Assembly: GCF_000731675.1 (NCBI RefSeq)
Contig: NZ_JMIT01000001.1
Span: 1,797,526-1,861,525, forward strand
Length of the DNA: 64,000 nucleotides
Origin: Pseudomonas capeferrum
GTDB lineage: Bacteria > Pseudomonadota > Gammaproteobacteria > Pseudomonadales > Pseudomonadaceae
Direction: 5' to 3'
Within the stretch, counting starts at the first letter, position 1, and each line of letters begins with the position of its first letter. A model generated the notes under the pieces. That model ran no database searches and was not told where the DNA came from. It saw nothing but the letters and a program-made list of their open reading frames with translations. Positions 34,743 to 43,737 of this stretch are shown here, piece after piece. A program made the position numbers and the translations under genes.

Positions 34743-36852
34743 GTTGATCTCCTTGCGGCTGGCCGAGGCGGATCAGCGCATCGACCGCGGTGGTGCCGTG
34801 GGCACCGACCATCAATGGGTTCACATCCAGTTCCAGCAATTGCCCGGCGTTTTCACAGGCGTAGTCGGCCACGGCGCGGATCGCCGCCACCAGTGCCTGC
34901 AGGTCGGCCGCCGGGCGGCCACGGAAACCTTGCAACAGGCTGGCGCTGCGCAGGCCCAGCAGCGCGGCGCGGATGGCGCTGTCGGTGGTCGGCAGCAACA
35001 GGCTGACGCTGTCCTTGAGCAACTCCACCAGCACGCCGCCAGCGCCGATTACCAAGGCCAGGGCGAAATCGTTTTCACGCTTGATACCGACGATCAGCTC
35101 GGCCAACGGCGGCGGCGCCATGGGTTCGAGCAGTATCTGGTCGAACGGCACGCCTGGCGCATAGGCGCCGATGCGCTCGCGCATCTGCACCAGGGCGGCC
35201 TGTAGCGCCGCTGCATCACGCAGGTTCAGCGCAACCGCACCGGCTTCGGTCTTGTGCGGCAACTGCGCACTGACAGCCTTGAGCACCAGTGGGTAGCCCA
35301 CCCCGGCAGCATCGTCCAGCGCGCGTTCAGGGGTACTCAGCACCCCGGCCGGCACCGGCAGACCAAAGGCGCTCAGGGCTTGTTTGGACTGCCATTCATC
35401 CAGCAGCCGGCCAGCGCCTTCGAGGGGCTGTGGGCTCAGCGGTACCTGCGCCGCCTCGCCCTGCTCCAGCAGGCGCTGGCGGCTGCGTTGATACGCCACG
35501 ATCCGCCCCCACGCCGCCAAGCCATCTTCAACCCCTTGCAGCGCAGCGATGCCGCGCGCATGCAGGCGTTCACGGGCGGCTGCCGGCAACAGCTCGGGAA
35601 ACGCCGAGGTGACGAAGCCGATCTTGCCGTGGCGCTCCAGCGCATCGCAGTACAGCGCCAGCAACAGGTCGCATTCCTTGCGCTCGCCGGTGAACTGCGC
35701 CGGGTAGTCGAGCACCAGCATGGCCGCATCCGCCGCGCCGCACAGGGTGCTGTCGAGCATGCGTTGCAGGGCCGCTTCATCGCCCCAGATCGCGGTGGTG
35801 AAATCCAGCGGGTTGACCAGGTTGGCGTAGGCCGGCAGCACGTGGGCCAGCGCGGCGACCTGCCCCTGCTCCAGGCTGGGCAGGCTCAGCTGGTTGCGCT
35901 CGGCGTAGTCGGCGATCAAACCGGCGTCACCGCCCGAACAGGCCAGCGCGAGCAGCCGGCCATCGCCAGGCAGGCGGCCACAAGCGGCGGCCTTGAGCGT
36001 CTCGACGAAGCTCACCGGGCCACTCACGCGAATCACGCCCAGGCGCTGGAACAGGCTGTCATACAGGGCATCGGAGCCAGACAGCGAGCTGGTGTGGCTG
36101 AGCGCCAGTTCCGCACCGATCTGCGACACGCCGGTCTTCAGGGCAATGATCGGCGTGCCCTGCTGCAGCGCCTTGTACGCAGCGCGGGCAAAGCCGGGCA
36201 CGTTTTTCAGGCCCTCGAGGTGCAAGCCGATGGCGGTCACCCGTGGGTCGTCGAGCAGCACGTCCATCAGCTCGGCCACGCCCAACTGCGCCTGGTTGCC
36301 GACCGACGCCATGTAAGCCACCGGCAACGAACGGTCGCTCATGGACAGGTTGTAGGCGAAGTTGCCGCTTTGGGTGAGGATCGCCACGCCCTTCTCTACC
36401 TGCTTGCCACCATGGGCCACCGGCCACAGGGCGGCACCGTGCAGGTAGTCGAGCAGGCCATAGCAGTTGGGGCCGAGCAAGGCCATGTTGCCGGCCGCCG
36501 ACAGCAAGCGCTGCTGCAGCAGGTGGCCTTGCTCGCCGCTCTCGGCAAAGCCCGAGGCATAGCAGATGGCACCCCCGGCACCGAGGGCGGCCAGCGCCTC
36601 GACGCAGTGCAGGGTCAGCTCACGGTTGGTGGCGATGAACACCGCGTCAGGCGCGCAGGGTAAGTCCGCCACCTGCGCTACACAGGGGATGCCCTCAAGG
36701 CTGGCGTGCTGCGGGTTGACCAGCCACAGCGGGCCGGCAAAGCCACCTTCGGCACAGCGCTTGAGGGCCCGGGCCATGCTGCGCCCGCCCACGAAGGCCA
36801 AGTGCCGTGGCGCCAGAAGGCGCTTGAGGTTGTCACGAATCGAATGCGACAT
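34735..36852 (-). CDS. NDP-forming acyl-CoA synthetase (fused alpha-beta)
   Basis: A 705-residue fused acyl-CoA synthetase of the ADP-forming type: CoA-binding domain (residues 10-130), two succinyl-CoA-ligase-like domains with the phospho-histidine segment ALSHTSSLSG (about 260), and a C-terminal ATP-grasp domain (LVLKAVSAQLPHKTEAG to LLELDVNPLMV). It makes an acyl-CoA from a carboxylic acid, ATP and CoA. With the dehydrogenase and hydratase encoded upstream it could start CoA-linked oxidation of 4-guanidinobutyrate, 5-aminovalerate or another product. The substrate is unknown. Confidence 0.85.
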   Translation of the reverse strand: MSHSIRDNLKRLLAPRHLAFVGGRSMARALKRCAEGGFAGPLWLVNPQHASLEGIPCVAQVADLPCAPDAVFIATNRELTLHCVEALAALGAGGAICYASGFAESGEQGHLLQQRLLSAAGNMALLGPNCYGLLDYLHGAALWPVAHGGKQVEKGVAILTQSGNFAYNLSMSDRSLPVAYMASVGNQAQLGVAELMDVLLDDPRVTAIGLHLEGLKNVPGFARAAYKALQQGTPIIALKTGVSQIGAELALSHTSSLSGSDALYDSLFQRLGVIRVSGPVSFVETLKAAACGRLPGDGRLLALACSGGDAGLIADYAERNQLSLPSLEQGQVAALAHVLPAYANLVNPLDFTTAIWGDEAALQRMLDSTLCGAADAAMLVLDYPAQFTGERKECDLLLALYCDALERHGKIGFVTSAFPELLPAAARERLHARGIAALQGVEDGLAAWGRIVAYQRSRQRLLEQGEAAQVPLSPQPLEGAGRLLDEWQSKQALSAFGLPVPAGVLSTPERALDDAAGVGYPLVLKAVSAQLPHKTEAGAVALNLRDAAALQAALVQMRERIGAYAPGVPFDQILLEPMAPPPLAELIVGIKRENDFALALVIGAGGVLVELLKDSVSLLLPTTDSAIRAALLGLRSASLLQGFRGRPAADLQALVAAIRAVADYACENAGQLLELDVNPLMVGAHGTTAVDALIRLGQPQGDQHA

Positions 36853-36870
36853 GCTGATTCTCCAGGGCGA

Positions 36871-38031
36871 TCAACGCAGCAACGGGCGCAGCAGTTCGCG
36901 GGCAATGATGTGCCGCTGGATTTCCGAGGTGCCCTCCCAGATCCGCTCGATGCGGGCGTTGCGCCAGATGCGTTCGACCGGCCCTTCGTCCATCAGGCCC
37001 ATGCCGCCAAAAATCTGCACGGCTTCGTCGGCGACCTTGCCCAACACTTCGCTGGCGAACAATTTGGCCATGCCCGCTTCGCCATCGGTCATGTTGCCTT
37101 GGTCCATCTTCCAGGCGGTGTGCAGGGTGAGCAGTTCGGCGGCGCGGATCTGCGTGGCCATGTCGGCCAGCTTGAACGACACGCCCTGGTAGCTGCCGAT
37201 GGGTTGGCCAAACTGCTTGCGGTCGGCAGCCCACTGCAGGGAGGCGTCGAGTGCGCGCTGGGCTTGGCCGACGCAGTTGGCGGCGACCATCACGCGGCCG
37301 GCGGTAAGCCAGGCGTTGGCCACTTCCCAGCCCTTGCCGACCTCGCCCAGCACCTTGCTGGCCGGTACCCGGCAGTCGTCGAAGAACAGCTCGTAGGTGT
37401 GATAACCCCGGTTGCTCACGCACTTGGGCCCGCGGCGGATGGTCATGCCGGGGGTATCCCGGTCGACCAGCAAGGCGGTGACCGCATTGCGCTTGCGCCC
37501 GTTGTGCTCGTAGGTGTCGGTGACCGCGAAGACGATGGCGAAGTCGGCATGGCCGGCGTGGCTGATGAAGTGCTTGCTGCCGTTGATCACGTAGTCGTCG
37601 CCCTGGCGTGCGGCACGGGTCTTGATGGCGTTGGCGTCAGAGCCGGCGCCGGGTTCGGTCAGGGCGAAGCAATCGGTCTTTTCACCCTGCACGCACGGCA
37701 GCAGGTAATCGGTGATCTGTTGGTCCTTGCAGGCCATGAGAATTTTCGAGGGGCGCGCGACGAACACGTGCAGTGCCCAGGAAACCTTGGACAGCTCGCG
37801 CTCGATCAGTGCCTGGGACAGGTAGTCGAGGCCACCGCCGCCGACTTCCTCGGGCATGTTGAAGGCGTAGAACCCGGCGGCGATGGCCTTGCCGCGGATC
37901 TGCGCGGCAAGCTCCGGCGACACGGCGTCGGCGCGGTCCACCGCCTCTTCATGGGGCAGCAGTTCCTTGGCCACGAAGCTGCGTACCGCTTCCACCAACA
38001 TTTCTTGTTCTTGGGTCAGTTGGAAATTCAT
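36871..38031 (-). CDS. Acyl-CoA dehydrogenase
   Basis: A 386-residue FAD enzyme with full acyl-CoA dehydrogenase architecture: ALTEPGAGSDA in the middle domain, the GQAQRALDASLQWA helix and the C-terminal IERIWEGTSEIQRHIIAREL, whose Glu in IWEGT is the catalytic base. It oxidises acyl-CoA to 2-enoyl-CoA and passes electrons to ETF. It starts 27 bases after the enoyl-CoA hydratase stop and ends 18 bases before the acyl-CoA synthetase, so the three are co-transcribed. Homologue of the PA4979 type in the P. aeruginosa aru cluster. Confidence 0.9.
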   Translation of the reverse strand: MNFQLTQEQEMLVEAVRSFVAKELLPHEEAVDRADAVSPELAAQIRGKAIAAGFYAFNMPEEVGGGGLDYLSQALIERELSKVSWALHVFVARPSKILMACKDQQITDYLLPCVQGEKTDCFALTEPGAGSDANAIKTRAARQGDDYVINGSKHFISHAGHADFAIVFAVTDTYEHNGRKRNAVTALLVDRDTPGMTIRRGPKCVSNRGYHTYELFFDDCRVPASKVLGEVGKGWEVANAWLTAGRVMVAANCVGQAQRALDASLQWAADRKQFGQPIGSYQGVSFKLADMATQIRAAELLTLHTAWKMDQGNMTDGEAGMAKLFASEVLGKVADEAVQIFGGMGLMDEGPVERIWRNARIERIWEGTSEIQRHIIARELLRPLLR

Positions 38032-38058
38032 CTGCGAAGGTCCTGGAGGGGGAACGGG

Positions 38059-38853
38059 TTATTGGCCAACGAAGTGTGGCGGGCGGCGTTGCACCGAGGC
38101 CTTGAGCGCCTCGGCGCCGTCCTGGCTACGCCCGCACAGCAAGCCGGCCTGGCGCTCGGCCTCGAGCTGCTCGGCCAGGGTGCGTTGCGCGCCCTCGCGG
38201 ATCAGCCGCTTGGTCTGCGCGTAGGCGAAGGTCGGGCCGTTGGCCAGGCGGCCGGCCAGTTCGGCAGCCACTGCAGGCAATTGCTCGTCGGCGCAGACCT
38301 CGCTCACCAGCCCCGCCGCCAACGCGCGGTCGGCGCCCCACAGTTCATCGAGGAACAACAGCCGTTTGGCTTGCTCGCTGCCGATCAGCCGCGGCAGGTG
38401 CCAGCTGGCGCCGGCGTCGGGGCTGTAGGCCATGCTGGTGTAACCGGCCTTGAAACGGGCCGAGGCGGCGGCGATGCGCAGGTCGCAGCACAGGCTCAGG
38501 TCCATGCCGCCGCCGACGGCGGTGCCATTGATGGCGGCGAGGGTGGGTTTGTCGAGGGTGTGCAGGCGCAGCATCAGGGCGTGGGCGGTCTCGGTCCAGC
38601 CGTAGCTTTCCAGCGCGCCCCGGGCTTCGGCTTCGGCCCACTCGGCAAGGTCGGCACCAGCGCAGAAGCTGCGCCCGCTGCCGGTCAGCACCACCACGCG
38701 TACAGCCGGGTCGCTGTTGCAGGTGTCCAGCAGGGCATGCAGTTGCTTGAGGGTGGGGATGTCCAGCGCGTTGCGCTGTTCGGGGCGGTTGAGGGTGATC
38801 CAGGCAACGCCGGCTTCGACCTTGCTCAACAGCGACGATGACGGGGTAGTCAT
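38059..38853 (-). CDS. Enoyl-CoA hydratase/isomerase
   Basis: A 264-residue crotonase-fold protein. The oxyanion-hole segments are SFCAGADLAEW and GTAVGGGMDLSLCCD. At the usual catalytic Glu region it reads YSPDAGASWHLPRLIG, with Asp as in PaaG-like isomerases rather than Glu as in classical hydratases. It therefore may isomerise as well as hydrate. It is the first gene of the synthetase-dehydrogenase-hydratase set, and a possible regulator site (38938-38954) lies 85 bases upstream. Confidence 0.87.
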   Translation of the reverse strand: MTTPSSSLLSKVEAGVAWITLNRPEQRNALDIPTLKQLHALLDTCNSDPAVRVVVLTGSGRSFCAGADLAEWAEAEARGALESYGWTETAHALMLRLHTLDKPTLAAINGTAVGGGMDLSLCCDLRIAAASARFKAGYTSMAYSPDAGASWHLPRLIGSEQAKRLLFLDELWGADRALAAGLVSEVCADEQLPAVAAELAGRLANGPTFAYAQTKRLIREGAQRTLAEQLEAERQAGLLCGRSQDGAEALKASVQRRPPHFVGQ

Positions 38854-38937
38854 GGGGGGCCTCTCGGTATTGTTGTTAGGGGTGGAGGGCTTGACGAGCT
38901 GATACTAAACGAGTGTTCAACAAGGTGGAGTGGGTTG

Positions 38938-38954
38938 TTACAACTTTGCACAAC
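38938..38954 (-). promoter_or_regulatory. Candidate AruR site upstream of the enoyl-CoA hydratase
   Basis: On the minus strand this reads GTTGTGCAAAGTTGTAA: two GTTGTxx half-sites exactly ten bases apart. It matches the element at 40671-40687 (GATGTAAAAAGTCGTAA) at 13 of 17 positions. Ten-base direct repeats are typical for OmpR-family response regulators such as AruR. Inference only. Confidence 0.45.
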
Positions 38955-38984
38955 TCGGGTTTTTGCGGTGAGCTGTGAGATAGC

Positions 38985-39031
38985 GGGGGGCTGCTTTGCA
39001 GCCCTTTCGCGGCGCGAGGCCGCTCCTACAG
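38985..39031. repeat. REP element
   Basis: A single unit running GGGGGCTGCTTTGCAGCCC then TTTCGCGGCGCGAGGCCGCTCCTACAG-type sequence, the same REP family as the pair at 29756-29871. A partial reverse unit (GGAGGAGCGGCCCCG) follows at about 39047-39062. Confidence 0.7.
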
Positions 39032-39075
39032 ACGACCGCGTTCTGTTGGAGGAGCGGCCCCGGCAGACCCAAGCC

Positions 39076-40479
39076 CTACCCCACACTCGGCGCCAAGGCC
39101 CCCTGGCGCCGACGGTTCACCACGAAATACGCCGCATAGCACAGGGCAATGAAGCCAAAGCCCCAATACAACGACGGCCGCTGGGTCTCATCCATGGCTA
39201 GGAACACGAACAGCGAGCAGCACAAGGTGATGCACAGCAGCGGCACCAGCGGATACAGCGGCGCCTTGTACTTGAGGTCCTGCAGCTGCCCACCATCGCG
39301 CAGAAACGCCTTGCGGAACCGGTACTGCGCCAGGGCGATGACGATCCAGGTCACCGTGCCAGACATGCCACTCACCGCCATCAGCACCATGAACAAGGTG
39401 TCGGCGGCGATGAAGCTGGTCATCAGCGACACCAGGGCAAAGCACAGGGTGATGCTCAGGGCACGCAGCGGCACCCCGCGTTTGCTCAACGGCGACAGGC
39501 TTCTGGGCGCCATGCCCGTCTTCGACATCGCCCAGAGAATGCGTGTGGAGGCATACAGCCCGGAGTTGCCCACCGACAGGATGGCGGTGAGGATGACGAA
39601 GTTCATCAGGTCGGCCGCATAAGGAATGCCGACCATGTCGAATACCTGCACGAACGGGCTTTCCATCAAGCCGGCCTGCTCGTAGGGCACGATGGCTGAC
39701 AGCACGGCAATCGCCAGCACGTAGAAGATCAGCACGCGGAACACCACGTTGCGCACGGCGCGGGGGATGCTCTTTTCCGGGTGCTCGGTCTCGCCGGCCG
39801 CCACGCCCATGATTTCGCAGCCCTGGAAGGCATACACCACGGTCATCATCACCGCGAACACCGCCGACAGCCCGTGGGGGAACACCGACTCGCCCATCAG
39901 GTTGTTCAGCATCGGCGCCGGCGCCCCGCTGTTCAGCGGGATGGCGCCAAAGATCACCAGCAGGCCGATCACGATGAAGCCGAGGATGGTCGCCACCTTG
40001 ATCCCCGAGAACCAGTACTCCGCCTCGCCAAAGGCCCGCGTGGCCAAGGCATTGAGGCCGAACAGCACGACCACGAACAACGCCGACCAGTACCAGATCG
40101 GCACCTCGGGGAACCAGCGGGTCATCAACATGCCTGCAGCGGTGAACTCCAGGCCCACGGTGGTGGCCCAGCTCATCCAGTACACCCAGCCGATCATGAA
40201 GCCGGTGGCCGGGCCGATGAACTTGGTGGCGTGAGCCTGGAACGAACCGGAGACCGGCATCTGCACCGACAGCTCGCCCAGGCAGACCATCACCAGGTAC
40301 ATCAACAGCCCCGCCACCAGATAGGCCAGGATCGCGCCCATCGGCCCGCCATGGTTGATGGTCACGCCCGAGCCCATGAACAGACCGGTGCCGATCACAC
40401 CGCCCAGCGACAGCATGAAGATGTGCCGGCTTTTCAGCGCGCGGGTGAGCTGGATCTTGCCTTCGTGAGTGTCAGTCAT
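39076..40479 (-). CDS. APC-family amino acid permease (basic amino acid type)
   Basis: A 467-residue transporter with about 12 membrane segments. It has the amino acid-polyamine-organocation features [39 protein letters not shown] and FQGCEIMGVAAGETEHPEKS, close to LysP. It is in the place of PA4981, a lysine-type permease, in the aru cluster, so lysine or arginine is a likely solute. It has its own 220-base upstream region with candidate response-regulator sites. Confidence 0.87.
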   Translation of the reverse strand: MTDTHEGKIQLTRALKSRHIFMLSLGGVIGTGLFMGSGVTINHGGPMGAILAYLVAGLLMYLVMVCLGELSVQMPVSGSFQAHATKFIGPATGFMIGWVYWMSWATTVGLEFTAAGMLMTRWFPEVPIWYWSALFVVVLFGLNALATRAFGEAEYWFSGIKVATILGFIVIGLLVIFGAIPLNSGAPAPMLNNLMGESVFPHGLSAVFAVMMTVVYAFQGCEIMGVAAGETEHPEKSIPRAVRNVVFRVLIFYVLAIAVLSAIVPYEQAGLMESPFVQVFDMVGIPYAADLMNFVILTAILSVGNSGLYASTRILWAMSKTGMAPRSLSPLSKRGVPLRALSITLCFALVSLMTSFIAADTLFMVLMAVSGMSGTVTWIVIALAQYRFRKAFLRDGGQLQDLKYKAPLYPLVPLLCITLCCSLFVFLAMDETQRPSLYWGFGFIALCYAAYFVVNRRRQGALAPSVG

Positions 40480-40638
40480 GGCGCATCCCCCCGTTGCTGG
40501 GGGTGCGTGGCAACGCGGGCGCGCCGCTTACAAGCGTTGGTTCAAGGAGGGGCTGAGCGCTACGGCATGTCATTATTGTTATCTCCAATAAGCCTCATGG
40601 ACCGCGTGCAACACGGTTGCCATCGATTATTGGAAACG

Positions 40639-40687
40639 GATGTAAGGTGCCGTTGTACGAACCGCTCGAAGATGTAAAAAGTCGTAA
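40639..40687 (+). promoter_or_regulatory. Direct-repeat regulator site upstream of the permease
   Basis: GATGTAA occurs at 40639-40645 and 40671-40677, and GTCGTAA at 40681-40687. The last two are spaced ten bases start to start (GATGTAAAAAGTCGTAA), one helical turn. A similar 17-base element lies upstream of the enoyl-CoA hydratase gene. Proposed AruR binding region. Confidence 0.48.
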
Positions 40688-40699
40688 GTTTTTTGTACG

Positions 40700-42958
40700 T
40701 CAGCGCTGGGTCAGCTGTTGCAGGGTCGTGCGGGCCTGTTCCAGCTGGGCTGTCAGCGGCTCGCCGAGCGCCAGCAGCGCCTGCGCGTCGTGACGCTGCG
40801 CTGCCGCCTCAAGGCGGCGCAACAGCGCAGCCAGGCCGGCAAAACCCAGGGAATCGCAACTGCCCGCCAGGCGGTGCGCAAGGTGCAACACCTCTGTGCA
40901 GTCCATGGCCTGCAGGGCATCGGCCAACGCGGTAGCGTGTTGCTCGAGCGACTGGCGCAACACCGCCAGCAGGTCCTGAAGCTTCTGCTCACCGAGCAAG
41001 CTGCGGTGGGTTTGCAGCAGCGACCAGTCCATGCCCGCGCCATCGGCAGGCGCAGCCAGCTCGGCAGGCGCCGCCTCGGCCAGGGCCTGGCGCAGCTGGC
41101 CCAGCCGCAGCGGCTTGGCCAGTACCCCCTGCATGCCGGCGGCCAGGTAACCGGGCACCTGCGCTGGCTGCACCCCGGCGGTCAGCGCCAGGATGCGGCT
41201 GTCACGGTTTGGCCCTGGGGTAGCGCGGATACGCCGGCACAACTCCACCCCGTTCATGCCGGGCAAGTGCACGTCCAGCAGGATCAGGCCGAACCGCCGC
41301 TGGGCACAGGCTTGCAGGGCTTGCTCGGCGTCCTCGGCAAAGCACACCCGGTGGCCATCGCGGGCCAGCAAGCCGCCCACCACCTCGCGGTTCAGCGCCA
41401 CGTCCTCGACCACCAGGATATCCAGGCTGGCCGAGGCTACGTGAGCGTGCTCACGGGCGACGGCAGGCTGCCCACGCGCCATGTCGAGCTCGAACCAGAA
41501 GCAACTGCCCTGCCCTGGCACGCTGTCCAGGCCTATGCACCCGCCCAGCTTTTGCACCAGGTGCTTGCAGATCGCCAGGCCCAGGCCGGTGCCCCCGTAA
41601 CGCCGGGCCACGGCTTCGCTGGCCTGGATGAAGCGGTCGAAGATCTTCGCCTGCATGGCCGGTTCGATGCCGATGCCATTGTCACTGACCGACACCCGCA
41701 GCCGCTGCCCGCGTTCATCGCTGGCCAGCACCTGCACCCTCAGCGTGACCTGGCCGTGCTCGGTGAACTTGATGGCGTTGGCCAGCAGGTTGCTCAGCAC
41801 CTGGCGCAGGTACTGCTCGGCGCCGTGCTGGTGCTCGGCCAGCTGCCCGTCGATCGCCACGTGCAGCGTATCGCCGCGCTCCAGGGCCATGGGTTCGAGC
41901 AATGCCAGCACCTCCCCGCACAGCTGGCGCAGCGAGAAAACCAGCGTTTCGGCGTGGCTTTCACCCTCTTCCAGGCGGGCAAAGCAAAGCACCTCGTCAA
42001 GAATGGCCAGCAGCCCCTCGCCGGCCTTGTACAGGGCCTCCAGGCGTTGCCGGTCGGTAGCGTCGAGCCGGGCCCCACGCAGTAGTTCGGCCATGCCCAG
42101 AATGCCGTTGAGCGGCGTGCGCAACTCATGGCTCATGGTCGCCAGAAAGCGCGACTTTGCCAGGTTGGCGGCTTCAGCCTCGTCCTTGGCCCGGGCCAGG
42201 CTCGCCGTGCGCCGCTCGACCATGGCCTGCAGCTCATCGCGCTTGCCCTGCAGCGCCAGGCGGTCGAGCTCGCGGCGCTCGATGTCGCTGAGGATGGCCC
42301 GGCGCATATCGTCCAGCGCATGGGCCACGGTGTCGATTTCGTCCGGGCGCGCCGAGCGGCGCCGGTCCAGGCGCAGCGGCTGCTGCCAATGCCCGGCACC
42401 GATGCGCCGGGCAAACTCGGCCATCACTTGCAAATGGCGCGTCACCAGGCGGTAGAACAACCCCGACAGCGCGACGGCCAGGCCACATAGGAAAACGCCC
42501 ATCCACAGCAGGCTGGCCAGGCCTGTGGCATACAGCCGCCGGTGCACCGCGCCCAGGTCGATGCTGACCTCCAGTTCGCCAAGGTGCCGCGCGGGCCCCG
42601 AGGGCGGCTGGTAATCCAGGGGGAAGCGCTCGATGCGCAGGGGCCCCTTGGGCTCGGCATCACCGCGCAACAGGGTGAAGTCATCGCTGACCAGGCGTAC
42701 CCGGGCCACATCGGAAAAGTCCACCAGGCCACGCAACTGCACATCCAGTTGCGCTTCGTCGAGGTCCCACAGGCTGCGCTCGAGGCTTGCCAGGTAACCG
42801 GCGCGGATCAACGCCATGCGCGCTTCGATATCGCGCATCTCACGGCGGTATTCGAAGTACAACTGCACAGAGCTGGCCAGCACGGTGAAGCACAGGCTGA
42901 ACAGCAGGATGAACAGCAGCAGGCGCCGCAGCAGGCCATCGGTGCGCAGGCGGATCAT
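40700..42958 (-). CDS. aruS: Hybrid sensor histidine kinase
   Basis: A 752-residue membrane kinase: TM1 at about 11-33, a periplasmic loop, TM2 at about 147-170, HAMP-like and coiled-coil linker, HisKA with His277 ([11 protein letters not shown]), HATPase ([21 protein letters not shown]), a receiver domain ([12 protein letters not shown]) and a C-terminal HPt domain ([14 protein letters not shown]). The phosphorelay should end on AruR. ATG at 42958 overlaps the stop of the binding-protein gene as ATGA. The closest domain layout is TorS, and it occupies the place of P. aeruginosa aruS (PA4982). Confidence 0.88.
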   Translation of the reverse strand: MIRLRTDGLLRRLLLFILLFSLCFTVLASSVQLYFEYRREMRDIEARMALIRAGYLASLERSLWDLDEAQLDVQLRGLVDFSDVARVRLVSDDFTLLRGDAEPKGPLRIERFPLDYQPPSGPARHLGELEVSIDLGAVHRRLYATGLASLLWMGVFLCGLAVALSGLFYRLVTRHLQVMAEFARRIGAGHWQQPLRLDRRRSARPDEIDTVAHALDDMRRAILSDIERRELDRLALQGKRDELQAMVERRTASLARAKDEAEAANLAKSRFLATMSHELRTPLNGILGMAELLRGARLDATDRQRLEALYKAGEGLLAILDEVLCFARLEEGESHAETLVFSLRQLCGEVLALLEPMALERGDTLHVAIDGQLAEHQHGAEQYLRQVLSNLLANAIKFTEHGQVTLRVQVLASDERGQRLRVSVSDNGIGIEPAMQAKIFDRFIQASEAVARRYGGTGLGLAICKHLVQKLGGCIGLDSVPGQGSCFWFELDMARGQPAVAREHAHVASASLDILVVEDVALNREVVGGLLARDGHRVCFAEDAEQALQACAQRRFGLILLDVHLPGMNGVELCRRIRATPGPNRDSRILALTAGVQPAQVPGYLAAGMQGVLAKPLRLGQLRQALAEAAPAELAAPADGAGMDWSLLQTHRSLLGEQKLQDLLAVLRQSLEQHATALADALQAMDCTEVLHLAHRLAGSCDSLGFAGLAALLRRLEAAAQRHDAQALLALGEPLTAQLEQARTTLQQLTQR

Positions 42959-43737
42959 CGCGCGTCCGCCGGCAGGTCGATCATGTCGCGGTAGGTCACT
43001 TCGCTCTGCTCCAGCCAACGGTCGATCTCGCCGGCTTCGCGCATGCGCTGCAGTTGACGGTCGATCTCGTCCATGTGCTGGCTCAACGGTGATTGCCGCG
43101 ACACCGCAACGCGCAGGTAGTCCACGCTCAGGGCGGCGGGCAAGGCGCGGATGTCTTCGGCGCCGGGCAGGTGCTCGATGAACAGCTCCCCGGTGCGCCG
43201 CTCCTGAATCACGAAGTCGATGCGCCCACGGATCAGCTTGCCGAAGTTCTGCTGGCTGGACGAGACCCGCTCGATGTTCTGGTGACGGGCGACGAAACGG
43301 TCGAATTCGGCGCCATAGCTTTCACCGTAGAGCAACCCGCCACGGTACCGGGCCAGGTCTTCCAGGTGCTCGAACTGCACGGGTCGACGGCGGTTGTAAA
43401 ACACCGCCACTTCCTCACGGATCACCGGCACCGAAGAAAACCGCATGCCTTGGTCACGTTGGTCGCTGTCGTAGGCCAGCACCACATCCACCCGCCCGGC
43501 GGCAACGTCCATCAGGCAACGCTTCCAGTTGCCCAGCACCATGGTCTGCACGTCTCGGCCCATCCGCGCGAACAACTCACGAACCACCGTTGGCGCCAGG
43601 CCGCGCACCTGGTGGCCGTCGCTCCAGGAAATCGGCGGGTATACCGGGTAGTCGCAGTAGCGCACCGGCTCGGCCGCTGCGGCCTGCACGCCTGGCAGCA
43701 GCAAGGCCAGGGCGAGCAGGCTGCCAGGGGTGTTCAC
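42955..43737 (-). CDS. Periplasmic solute-binding sensor protein
   Basis: A 260-residue periplasmic binding protein of the extracellular solute-binding family 3 type. It has a signal peptide (MNTPGSLLALALLLPGVQAAAA) and a mature start RYCDYPVYPPISWSD. No ABC permease genes accompany it. The GTG start at 43737 overlaps the aruR stop as GTGA, and its own stop overlaps aruS as ATGA, so it is made together with the two regulators. It probably presents a ligand to the AruS periplasmic loop, in the way TorT serves TorS. The ligand is unknown; arginine or lysine would fit. Confidence 0.78.
   Translation of the reverse strand: MNTPGSLLALALLLPGVQAAAAEPVRYCDYPVYPPISWSDGHQVRGLAPTVVRELFARMGRDVQTMVLGNWKRCLMDVAAGRVDVVLAYDSDQRDQGMRFSSVPVIREEVAVFYNRRRPVQFEHLEDLARYRGGLLYGESYGAEFDRFVARHQNIERVSSSQQNFGKLIRGRIDFVIQERRTGELFIEHLPGAEDIRALPAALSVDYLRVAVSRQSPLSQHMDEIDRQLQRMREAGEIDRWLEQSEVTYRDMIDLPADAR

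Noticed and set aside
32877..35006. 709-codon + strand frame opposite the racemase and aruI
   Set aside because: Shadow of real minus-strand genes; no motif and Gly/His/Gln-rich.
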